DNA of 64,000 nucleotides. Source: Proales similis. Lineage: Eukaryota > Rotifera > Eurotatoria > Ploima > Proalidae. The notes under the pieces were generated by a model, which had not been told where the DNA came from, ran no database searches, and saw only the letters and a list, made by a program, of their open reading frames with translations. A program made the position numbers and the translations under genes. The DNA is taken from contig JAGVRJ010000004.1 in the NCBI GenBank assembly GCA_019059635.1, forward strand, positions 2,728,001 to 2,792,000, in the 5' to 3' direction. Below, piece after piece: positions 21,386 to 31,098 of the stretch; position 1 is the first letter of the stretch, and each line of letters begins with the position of its first letter.

Positions 21386-22502
21386 TTAAACTCGAAGCTC
21401 TTCATGTTTACAGACCAGATCCGAGCTGAGAGGAGTTACTGGGTTAATGGGAAGAATAAATGCCAGCCAGTGATTGGGCTGCTTGAATAAACTTAAAAGG
21501 CTGCGGCTTCGTGGTAAAGACAAGTCTGCCTGAGAGAGGCATTCATTCCCGTCTCTGACGCTCGATCTGAGCGAATCGAGCTGTTCTCTTAGCAACGCCA
21601 CAGAGAACGTTCCGAATAGCACACACTCGACCATGACGAACATTGCATGATAACTATTAAGTGAAAACAAACTCGGTCAGGTCTTGTTCGCGTCGAATAA
21701 ATTAAATTTCTAATTCATTTACATTCTTCTGAGCTCCTCTTGACGCAATTCAATTATGTCCTTGTTCGGGTTGAGTAATAATGCCAGAATAACAAGAACC
21801 ACTGAGTAGACACATAAAAAAGCTATTTTTTGTTTCTGTTGGTAACAACCACGGTCGCAAAGCGGGCACCCGAGCCTACCTGTATAAGATACAAACTGAA
21901 TGAAGTAGCGCTGGTTCCGTTCTCCGACACAATTGTTTATCCTTTTTTTTCAAATAAAAGCAAGCGATTAACGTTAAACGGCCACTTTTGACAGGCCTAA
22001 GGCTGAAGGCGCGCTCCTTACCAAGGACAGTGGTGGTGTCGATGGCGAATACATTTGTGGCAAATGCGGCAGTGATGCGTATGAAATGGCCTCTGAAGCT
22101 GACAGATTGAACAAACCGAATAAGATGTCGCAATGTGCTATTAAGGTTTCAGGCATTCGTTATAGTACAAATAAATGATGGCAAACAAAGAGCCAACAGC
22201 TCGTACTTACCTTTTTCTCATCGACGGGCTCACATGGCCGGTCTAAATAGCCCGGATTAGTGATAGATGCGCGCACGTGTGACGATATGCAAAGTATCAT
22301 AAGTATTGTGAGGCATACGCTGGCTGCAATTGCTAGAGCACTTGATTATTTGCATGAGAACGAGTGGGCAAGTGGAATGCAACTGCCAGTTTGCCTACCC
22401 ATAATTGAACAGAGGCGAGAGAAGAATAAACACCATTACATAGTAGGCGTAGAGAAGAAGGCTGTAAGTGAGAACCACGAACAGGCATCCACCGAGATGC
22501 AT
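21386..22502 (-). CDS. DHHC-family S-palmitoyltransferase with HHHC in place of DHHC (259 aa)
   Basis: Six short exons read by splice consensus, all phases consistent: 22502-22399, 22340-22211, 22137-22022, 21941-21880, 21822-21723, 21653-21386. Total 780 bases, 259 residues plus stop. Order: short N terminus, two helices (LTYSLLLYAYYVMVFILL; ALAIAASVCLTILMILCISS), an NPG in place of the usual DPG, the Cys-rich domain (CSIC, HHC, CRIC, HKC), the active-site motif HHHCPW, then INNCVGERNQRYF, two more helices (FLCVYSVVLVILALLL; MFVMVECVLFGTFSVAL) and a short cytosolic tail. The family transfers palmitate from its DHHC cysteine to substrate cysteines on Golgi or plasma membranes. All zinc ligands and the catalytic Cys are present, but the Asp of DHHC is His. 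Closest in layout to ZDHHC3/7-type enzymes. No single open frame covers the gene, so it is easily missed. Confidence 0.82.
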
Positions 22503-23246
22503 AGCTTTTCAGGTATTTCTCTGTTCACTTTGATCTCGGCTCGATCTTCTCGAGTCCCTTTGTGTCTGTCTCTCTCTCTCTCTCTCTCAATTTTCCTCGG
22601 CCTAGTGCTCTCTTACCAATGCGGCGCTCATATTTCTAGACTCAAAATTCAAATATGGGTTTCATCATTATCATCGTCGAGCATAATTTAAGTTAAATTA
22701 CGCACGGCTCAAGTCCGCCGAGCGTGCAATCAGATGAAAAGATGTATTTGCCAAGACATGCAAACCGATTCACAATCGACTTGAGAACCGGCTACTAAAC
22801 CTCACGTAGGCCGTTTGCCAGACTCTTAAATGCGTTCGTTAGGACTTGAATATTTTTTTCTAGTCGTTATTGTTGTTGTTGGCTTATTATTAGGTAACCA
22901 ATGGAAGCCCGACTTTTGCACATATGAGTGCGCAAACCCAAGCCGAAATTTTTATGCACAAAAACACCGGCAACTATTTCCCAAGCGACTGTCCCTCTTT
23001 CTCGTAAAAATGCGTTTTTTCGTTCGCATAAATCACTTTTAATTTCGGAAAATCGGAGCAAAAAGCAAAGTTGAATGTATTCGTCCAGACGTAGGAGAGC
23101 ATTGACGTCAACACGGCGCATACGTAAATTCTGCTATTTAGCAATCAAGAAAACCTGTTTGAAAATCAGAATGTTTATTTTTCTTTTCATGCATGTCTGG
23201 GTTGGATTTTTTTTTTTATTATTGAGAAAGTAAAAGTCGGGCATTT
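22503..23246 (-). other. Spacer between the palmitoyltransferase and BTB genes
   Basis: Upstream region and 5' UTR of the palmitoyltransferase plus the 3' UTR of the BTB gene (TTTATT, an AATAAA on the - strand, near 23214-23219). Contains a TC microsatellite at 22569-22588. No domain-bearing frame. Confidence 0.5.
22569..22588 (+). repeat. (TC)n microsatellite
   Basis: Ten TC units just upstream of the palmitoyltransferase start. Confidence 0.85.
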
Positions 23247-26200
23247 TCAAAAGTCAACGCCGAGCACCTCCGCAACCACTCGATTCAAATCATAATTAAA
23301 TCTAACAAGCAGCTGAACAAGCTGACGATCACAAAGCTCAGTGCGACCTAATATCTCCTTGAGCTTGCCGAATTCGATTATTAATAAAGCGGGGTCGACA
23401 ACGATCAGTGGATGGGCATAGGCCAGAATGAGCTCCGTTCGTTGGTGCGATGACAAGTTATTTAAATCGGTCTCGTCTGTGTTGAATGAGTATTCTTCGT
23501 CATCTTCACTCGATGTTGTGCTTTCATGGTCAATGTCGCTGATTTTTGGAAGGCGATGGTCGACACTCGTCATTTTCGTGCTCTGTTTTGACTTGAATTC
23601 GTCGGCCAGCGATTGTTTTATTGAATTCGAAAGGCTGTTGAAAATTGGCTCGTCGAGCTGAATGTCAAACAAGTGAAGCCTATTGACCAGTGTGTTGATT
23701 GCATTTTCCTATTGTTTTGAGGAAATGAGTTTTAACGGAGCTGCTGACGAATTACTAACATAAAGCAGCAAACCATCAAAAGTGGCAAGTCAAACTGCTC
23801 TGCCAGATTGAGATAGTCGACAAGGATTTCATGCTCACTCTCGTTTTGAGCTATCACCTCGCTGCTGAGTATCTGCAGAAAACGATTTTCGATCAAGAGC
23901 TTAAGCGAGCCGCACTGTTCAAGGCCGAGTTTAGTTCTCCTGGTCAAGTACAAAGAGAGAATTAAATAGAGACTAGCCTGATATTTGTCGGCGATAGTCA
24001 GCAGATCGATTAAGGTGTGCACGTCGTTTTGGAGCTGGGGCCGCTCTATGGACCCAGTGTACAAGTATTCGATAAACACCCTGAACAGGTCTGGATTTCG
24101 ATCGTGCAAGCGTATTTTCCTATTAACTCACATTCAGCTTTTCAATACATTCGTCCGTTTCTAGAACTTGCATTTACCTATGAACAGACTCGAGCATTCC
24201 GCTGCTTAAAGCACGAGCAAACCAACTACATCGAGCGGCCACAATGGCTCCGTTCACGTTGAAGCTTCGAGTCTCGTTGGTCTCGTCGTCTTTTACGATG
24301 ATGATTACGTCTTTCTGAAAATCGGCATCGAGCAGCAGTTTCGCTCTCTCCGATAAACAGCTCTTGTTGGCCGGCTTTGACTTGAATATTGACTTGGAGC
24401 CGCGGCATTGACTCTCACTGACTATCGAAACAACGTTCTCTGTTGTTGAAATGCTCTGACCGAGTCCAAGAAGATTCAATTCGTTTGATATCAATGGACT
24501 GCTAAACTGCCGCATGAGGCGATCGACCAATGGATCAATCTTCTCCTTGTGTCGCCTGAGCTGAGTCAACAGCCAATGCTTCAATTTTGAGTTTGGTTCG
24601 TAAGAACGAATGATTACACTTCGGATTTGCAAAAAAAAAAAACTTAAACGGCCAAGTACCGATTTGGTCGAGACGAGCTTAAAAGCGAACTTGAAGTCGT
24701 TATAGTTGAACAGTTTTTCCAATTTGCGCTTGCGCTTCCAAGTTTTGGCGTCTAGCGTTCGAATCAGGCGAGGAATCTTTTTCGGATAAAGTTCACATTG
24801 AGCACGCGCACATTCAGCTTTGACGGCGGCCACTGCCGCTCTGAGTCTGCTTACATCGTCTTGCACCACGTTTTCGATAAAGTTGTTCAGCTCGGTAATG
24901 ATGTGCTCGAGACGCGCTTCGGCTGAAATTCGTTCGTATTTCTCTCTTTTTCGAAGGAGTGAGAAGCCGAGTCGAATGAAGAAAATAAACTTCAACTCAC
25001 AGATTCTTTTTGAGATTCTGAAACTGTCGCATCGATTTCTCGTAGATTTCCCGCATCTTCTGCAGCTCGCCTGCATGCATGGCCTTCAAGTGCGAGAGTT
25101 TAATTTCGATGCCTTTTGGCCTGGCGCCCATCTCTTCTATTTACTTGGTTGAATGAATGGGCGATCTTTTTACTGGCGGACACCGGTCTGGGAGACGACG
25201 AGCCTTGGCTTTGGTCGACCACTTTGCTCAGCGACTCGGAGCAGACAGAGACAAACTCAAGACCGAATTTGACCAGACTGTCCACCTTGAACGTTTGAGA
25301 TAAGAGATCAAGTTGTTCGAGTTTGCTTTAGCGTCGAGTGATTACCTGAGGTAGAATGTACTCGGCGATTGCTCGTTTATCTTCTTCGCTCAAGTTCTCT
25401 GATTGCTTCAGAACTGACTGAAGAAACTGCTTCAAATGCTGAATGAACTCCGAAACACTTATGTTTTTTGAACGTGCCGATTAGACTGCTGTTTGTGGCC
25501 TTTCTTCTTTTCACTGACCTTTGCTTTAATTTCTTTAGAAACGACTCGCGCTCTTCTTTGGACAGCTTCTTTTGTTTGATTGCATACAATTCCATCAAAC
25601 GCCAAGTTTTACAAACGACTGCAGTTTACAACAAATGAAAATTAAATTCGACACAAGCGTTGACCGGCTTACATAAGCAAAAGTTCTCCATTCCATTTCT
25701 AAACGCCGCTGAGAGTTTGGCCGGATCTTTGAAGAGAAAACCACCTCGACCAGCAATACTGGTCACACTGTCCACTCTGACTTGTTGGTTTATGCATTCG
25801 ACACAACTTCTCATTTCGTCGAGTATTCTGTCGCTTTCTGTCAATGTGAAAAGAAACAGTCAAACTTGAAATAGGATTCGAGAGTCGGAGCTGGCATTCT
25901 CACTCACCAGTCGAGAAGCTTTTGTGGCCTTCAAGCGATTCGAGCAAATCGCAAAACTCAGCGAGCTGACTGAACTTGCGCACAAAGCTCAGCAGAGGCT
26001 TGAATTTGTTGCTGGCCGGGAAGTGGTCGTCGTTTTTGTATTTATCGGGAAGACACTCGCAATACAAGTAATGAAGAAGAACTTCGACCGCTTCACTCTC
26101 AAGCCGGTGTTTGTCCAACTTGTCCACAAATCTATTTGTGTCGGATTCTAGTGTCAGCCAAAGTATGCATTTGTGCGCGTAGACCTTGAAATTTCGTCAA

Positions 26201-27195
26201 TCGAATTTCACTCAGCTTCATTGGTATGCTTTAGTCAGCGTGGAATTACCGTGCGACCGTTGGACGTTTTGAATTTTATGTCTGAAAGAAGGCTATTGCC
26301 TAGCATTTGGCCGAGCTCAAAATGACCGTCAAAACAGGACTCGGCGTTTATCTGAAAACGTTTCATTCAGTTTAACTGTTTCGCCTCGCTTCCATCTGGC
26401 AAATGTACCCGTTTGCACTTGAGCTTTAGGCCCTGGCTGCTCTCCAAATGCATAAACAATGAACTTTCTTCTCCTCTAAACAACTTGTATTCGAATTTGT
26501 AGCAGACTGCCAGAGCGCCTCTGAACGTGATCGATCCTTCCACTCGCCCGTCGAACTTTGATTGTCCAAACTGACTTTTGTTCTCAAGCTGGTTCACCAC
26601 TGGCAAACTTACCTCAAAGAGCCTTGTTTGAAAGAGCTCGAGCGAATGCGCTCCTGCATAGTGCCAGCTCAGATCACCCGATTGAAAGAAGGACTTTTTT
26701 AAAATTCGATTCTCGCGACACTCTTCTCCACGATCGTCCGAATCAAGCGAGCTCTCCGAGTCAGATGATGACGACGATGACTCATCATCTGACACATCAT
26801 CTGCCCCTTCGCCATCAGAGATATTGCCCTTGTTTCTCTGACCATTTGAAGCTGCACATTTGCGCTGCTCGCATGCTCTGTCCTGTTCGGCCAGAAACTG
26901 CTCGTCAAGAGTATAGTTCGGCTCCAGCTCAAAGCTCAATCTTATTCAATCATTAGGTCACGCATTTCGGCCGGATTTACAGTACTCGAACCTTTGATCG
27001 AAGTCGCATTCGCTTGAGTGCTCGCTTGTCCAAGGCTTGAAGTCGACCTTGATCACCTGGTCGCAATTGTGTAAACAAAGTTGCAAGTTTTAACAAATCA
27101 ATATTTTTTAAATGCACCTGCCACTCGCCCAGCAGAGGATACTTTAAGCGGCATAAATGCTTGAGTCTGCTGAGATCTTTTTGCTGCTCGCTCAT
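23247..27195 (-). CDS. Tandem-BTB/POZ domain protein, function unknown
   Basis: About a dozen exons; ATG at 27193-27195 (MSEQQKDLSRLKHLC), stop at 23247-23249. Exon 1 (to 27118) joins to VIKVDFKPWTSEHSSECDFDQ and then LSFELEPNYTLDEQ across short introns, so this is one gene. Order: N-terminal region, an acidic Ser/Asp tract (26700-26830), a beta-rich region (26370-26640), a first BTB domain (26350-25960; LLSDIKFKTSNGRT, VYAHKCIL, AVEVLLHYLYCECLP), a long helical middle (25870-24480), a second BTB domain (24340-23760; KDVIIIVKD, FNVNGAIVAARCSWFARAL, FIEYLYTGSIERP) with a BACK-like start, and an acidic C-terminal region (23670-23250). BTB domains dimerise and many recruit Cullin-3, so a ubiquitin-ligase adaptor is possible (inference). 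Some human proteins have two BTB domains, but none I can name has this N terminus. Exon limits in 24.1-26.4 kb are approximate. Confidence 0.7.
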
Positions 27196-27304
27196 TTGCT
27201 GCTCTGTTTCTTTGTCGAGGGCTTGCTTGTGTCAAGTTCGCTCAGTATTGGATGCGAGAAAAAAATAAATTGAGAATAACGAGTTCAGTTTTGCTTGCAC
27301 TTGC

Positions 27305-27328
27305 GGCAGCAGCAGCAGCAACAACAAC
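27305..27328 (+). repeat. Compound GCA / ACA trinucleotide repeat
   Basis: Short GCA run passing into an ACA run just upstream of the BTB gene start. Confidence 0.75.
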
Positions 27329-28088
27329 ACAGCGAACGATGACGACGAGCTGACGGCAAGAAGGCGACAAAATCGAAATTATTTCATAATTAAATGCAAA
27401 TTTAGGCCGACGCATAGTGAGAAAGCTTCATAATCCCAAACATAAAACGCCTCTCATTTGTCTAGGTTGGTGCTAGGTTCGCTTCAACGTTCGTCTCGCT
27501 GGGACCTTTTTGCAAGCAGTCAGTATCTCCAATCAGCTGCTCTTTTTTTTCAAACCCTTGGCTCAAGCCCATTAAGCTTATGACTCAGAGCGACCAGTCG
27601 ATTCCTCTCTCTCTCTCCCCATTTGCCCCGCTCCTTCCAAGTGCTCTTGTTTTTAAGCTCCCTTCAACTCGCAATTTTATGCTTCTCAAGAGCCCAAAAA
27701 TAAATAAAGACCAACAAAAGACAAATTTCTAGCGTCGTGTAATATACCGGCCTCTTTTTATAGAAGAATATAATAAAAGAGTTGAGGAGTGGTGGAAGAA
27801 ATAATGGACAGTTCAGCAGACTTGACCTTTCAATTGAGCTTTTTGCGTTTGTCTGACGCATAGAATGAGGCCGGTCGGAAGCTCAACCTATAGCCTCTTC
27901 GTAAGATATAACCGTGATAATTAGCATGTCGAGTCGCGCCGTGTGCTACTCCAACGCCGACGCTACGTCCATCGCCTCCCACCTAAGGAGAGCGAAAGGC
28001 AGCTTTGCGCTTTCTCGACAGCTGCTAGGCCTATTAATTCCTCTCCCCTTCTCTCCTTTTCTTACTCTTTTCCCCCCTTTCTATCCCG

Positions 28089-28104
28089 CTCTCTCTCTCT
28101 CTCT
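28089..28104 (+). repeat. (CT)n microsatellite
   Basis: Eight CT units in a pyrimidine-rich stretch upstream of RAC1. Confidence 0.8.
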
Positions 28105-28416
28105 GTTTGTCGGTCTCTGTGTCTTCCTCTGCTTTCCCTCTGCGTATTCATGTTTGCGGACAAGTTCGATCGCATCTTGGCCGTTCATCGGACGGCTGCT
28201 GAGAAGTGCTCCAATACACACTTTAATTAATTAGATGATCGACATTCATTTAAGGAGAGAACAAAGCAGAGTATGAGAAGATGCATGATGGACGCTAGAG
28301 TGTGTAAGGTTCCCAACTGACCAAATCTCTAATTCGAGCGGCTTTTCCAATTCTAGACCACTGACCGCCGACAAGCAGATTGGAGTGTTAACCGACCAAA
28401 CAAGGAAAGCAGCAAA

Positions 28417-28995
28417 ATGCAAGCGATCAAGTGCGTGGTGGTGGGCGACGGCGCGGTCGGCAAGACATGTCTTCTAATTTCCTACACAACAAACGCATTT
28501 CCGGGCGAGTACATACCGACCGTGTTCGACAACTTTTCGGCCAACGTGATGGTCGACGGCAAGCCAGTCAACTTGGGTCTCTGGGACACGGCCGGACAAG
28601 AGGACTACGATCGACTGAGACCACTCTCGTACCCGCAGACGGACATATTCCTCATCTGCTTCTCAATCGTCAGTCCGACATCGTTCGAGAACGTTCGGGC
28701 CAAATGGTATCCGGAGGTGAGCCATCACTGCCCCAACACGCCCATCATCCTGGTCGGCACCAAGCTTGATCTACGCGACGATCGTGAGACGATCGAGAAG
28801 CTGCGCGAGAAAAAACTGGCGCCCATCACCTATCCGCAAGGTCTGGCCATGATGAAAGAGATCAACGCCATAAAATACCTCGAATGCTCAGCCCTCACTC
28901 AGAAGGGCCTCAAGACCGTCTTTGACGAGGCCATTCGAGCTGTGCTGGTTCCCACCAAGCCAAAGCAAAACAGACGTCGATGTCACTTTCTCTGA
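28417..28995 (+). CDS. RAC1: Rac1-type Rho family GTPase
   Basis: A single exon codes for 192 residues, the exact length of human RAC1 and nearly identical to it. Visible motifs: G1 GDGAVGKT (10-17), effector loop Thr35 in YIPTVFD, G3 DTAGQ with catalytic Gln61, G4 TKLD (115-118), the Rho insert helix, G5 CSAL, a basic tail (KQNRRR) and the CAAX box CHFL. A terminal Leu predicts geranylgeranylation. Rac switches actin assembly (WAVE complex), NADPH oxidase and PAK kinases at the plasma membrane. The start context CAAAATG is good. G+C is higher than in flanking genes, as expected for a highly expressed gene. It is followed 458 bases downstream by a divergent Rho-like gene. Confidence 0.96.
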   Translation: MQAIKCVVVGDGAVGKTCLLISYTTNAFPGEYIPTVFDNFSANVMVDGKPVNLGLWDTAGQEDYDRLRPLSYPQTDIFLICFSIVSPTSFENVRAKWYPEVSHHCPNTPIILVGTKLDLRDDRETIEKLREKKLAPITYPQGLAMMKEINAIKYLECSALTQKGLKTVFDEAIRAVLVPTKPKQNRRRCHFL

Positions 28996-29453
28996 ACTTT
29001 TCTCACTGCTCGACTGGCACTCGTCAACTAGACACGCTATTTATTCGCTACTACTGAACAACGGCGGCTCTATTACGCTCTTTCAATACCTTTTTCAATC
29101 GCTCTCTATTTTCTATAATGTTCTTCAGGAAATTTCGGTCACGATTCAATAAAAAAAACGCGTTCGTTAATTCTAGCCAACTCAAGAGATAAAGTATAAA
29201 TGTGCTGGAAAGTGACTGAAGCCGACCAGGCCAGCGCTTGTCTCTGTTTTGCGCTTGTCGTTGGTGTAAAGAGAGAGAGAGGAGTTGAAAGGAGAGAAAG
29301 AAACTGCGCGGTAGAATGAGATTGCGAGGGCTGCCAGGGGCCGTCTGACGACGACAACAACGATGACTTCGTTTGTCTGCGTACACTGCTTGAGAGTAGA
29401 GCTTAATTCAAACGAAACCGAGCACATATAGCAGAGTGCATAGGCGCGTCGAA
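28996..29453 (+). other. Spacer between RAC1 and the Rho-like gene
   Basis: RAC1 3' UTR, with an AATAAA just before 29155, and the promoter of the next gene. No coding feature seen. Confidence 0.5.
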
Positions 29454-30903
29454 ATGTGGAGTGAAGAAGCAGGCGTCTTCAAGCCGCCATCGGACACGAT
29501 CCAAATTTTGCTTGTCGGCGACTGGTAGGCTCTTGTTCGGCTCGTTCGGCTCATTTATCGACTGAATGTGGGCCAATTCGCCTCGCAGCCAGGTCGGCAA
29601 GACTACATTCCTTCTGAACTACATGCAATGCACAAACGGCGAGGCATGTGGCAGCCCGCTTCCTGACTACCATCCGACCACAATCGAAGTCTACAAATCA
29701 ACGTTCCAGGTCAATAACAGGGACTTTGGCCTCTCGCTGACCGATCTGTCCGGCAAACGACGCGACAAGATGTACGCCGAAATGCGACGCTATTATTACA
29801 TGATTGAAAAGGTGGGCCCCTCATTGAGCGCCGACCTATTCGACTCGAAGTATGCTCCCACCTCCACGTCAAGAAAGTTGATCTCATCCTCATGTGCTTC
29901 TCGCTTGTCGATCGAATCTCATTGATGAACATCGCTCAAAAGGTACGATCGCCCACCCACCCCCAAGTTCACCGCTATTCCTCTCTACTCTTCGTTCGTG
30001 CGCTAAATCAAGTGGTATCCTGAGTTGCGCGAGTTCTACGAAAACGTGCCGATTTTCTTGGTCGGAATGAAAGCCGACCTCAAGCAGAGCATGAAAGAGA
30101 TGAGAAGCGACGAGTCGATGCCGAGCACAATGATACTCACCAACACTGTAGCCGAGGCCGAGATCGAAGAGATCAACGCACAGTTGAGGCCCATATCCGT
30201 GTTGAGCCACGTGTCGCGTATTTCGCAGGAGAACATGTTCGCCAGCGCTCTGGACGAGCTAGAGCGGGTGCAGCATTTTCTCAACCTAATCGGCTCAATG
30301 GGGCCTGATTCCAAGTCAGAGCATTTCAACATAAACGAGTTCATTGACGATAAGCAGCTGGACGATTCGGATCCACTCGAGCTAACCGGCACCAGCGAGG
30401 ACACAAGCAAATTCAACACTTCGCTCGATTTGAACGAATTCGTGCGCTTCAAACTGAACGAGAGTCGATCAGCTGCGGAGGACACTCGTGAGACAAGTTG
30501 CAGTGGCCTTGACTCGCTCTCAAAGTGCATGCTAGTTCGTCGCAAAGAATGTTTGAAGCAGAAGCGAGCTATTGGCGCCAAAGAATATCTCCAGTGCTCG
30601 GCGTTGGACACAGACTCCATTAGACAAGTCATGAATTCGGCCATTCAAGCGGCAGTTAACTTCCACCTAAGCAGAAAGACGTCCCATCAGCCCATGGATC
30701 CTCTTAATGCAACTCTAGTCTCAAACAAGGCAAAAGAGCTAATTGGCACTTTGAACAGGGCAAGAGACGAGAACAACAACGTTGGCGGGCCGCGTCGTGA
30801 GCGCTCTCTCAGCCTGAAAAAGCGGGGAAGAGGCCTATTGGCAAGGATTCGCTGCCTGAGCTGCACACGCAGTCCGACGCTTGACAGCTTGGCCAATAAA
30901 TGA
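29454..30903 (+). CDS. Atypical Rho-like GTPase with large G4-G5 insertion (417 aa)
   Basis: Four exons with consistent phases: 29454-29524, 29589-29811, 29874-29942, 30013-30903. Residues 16-143 follow the Rho fold: G1 GDCQVGKT (22-29), switch I YHPTTIEVYK with the invariant Thr, G3 DLSGK in place of DTAGQ, LILMCFSLVD, WYPELREFYENVPIFLVG and G4 MKAD (normally TKLD). Then about 170 residues rich in Ser, Asp and Glu are inserted before G5 (YLQCSALD); in Rac this gap is about 38. The tail is basic (RRERSLSLKKRGRG, RIRCLSC) and ends without a CAAX box. Gln61 is Lys and Gly12 is Cys, changes that in known Rho proteins impair GTP hydrolysis, so it may stay GTP-bound like Rnd, RhoH or RhoBTB (inference). 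Membrane binding could use the basic tail and its cysteines. Confidence 0.85.
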
Positions 30904-31098
30904 TTTTCGAATAAACAAATCGAAAATCAAGCAGATCTGTACATTTCTTGTCAGACAGAGAATTGCCGTCGTGGTTAAGGCGCAAATTATGCAGTCAAAC
31001 TTTGATTTTCCATTCATTTCGAGCATAATTCGTTTCAACTAATTTGCAGCTTAGACTAGAACTGAACCCAACAGAAAGCGGATAAAGAGGAGGAAGAA

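Larger units (their letters stand above)
27196..28416. other. Divergent intergenic region and RAC1 5' UTR
   Basis: 1.2 kb between the BTB gene (-) and RAC1 (+). Contains a GCA/ACA trinucleotide repeat (27305-27328) and a CT tract (28089-28104). RAC1 5' non-coding exons may lie here, but I cannot place them. Confidence 0.5.

Noticed and set aside
21974-22156. Open frames on the - strand over the palmitoyltransferase Cys-rich exon
   Set aside because: They are in the wrong frame. The coding frame, read through splice sites, gives the CRIC-HKC-HHHC sequence.
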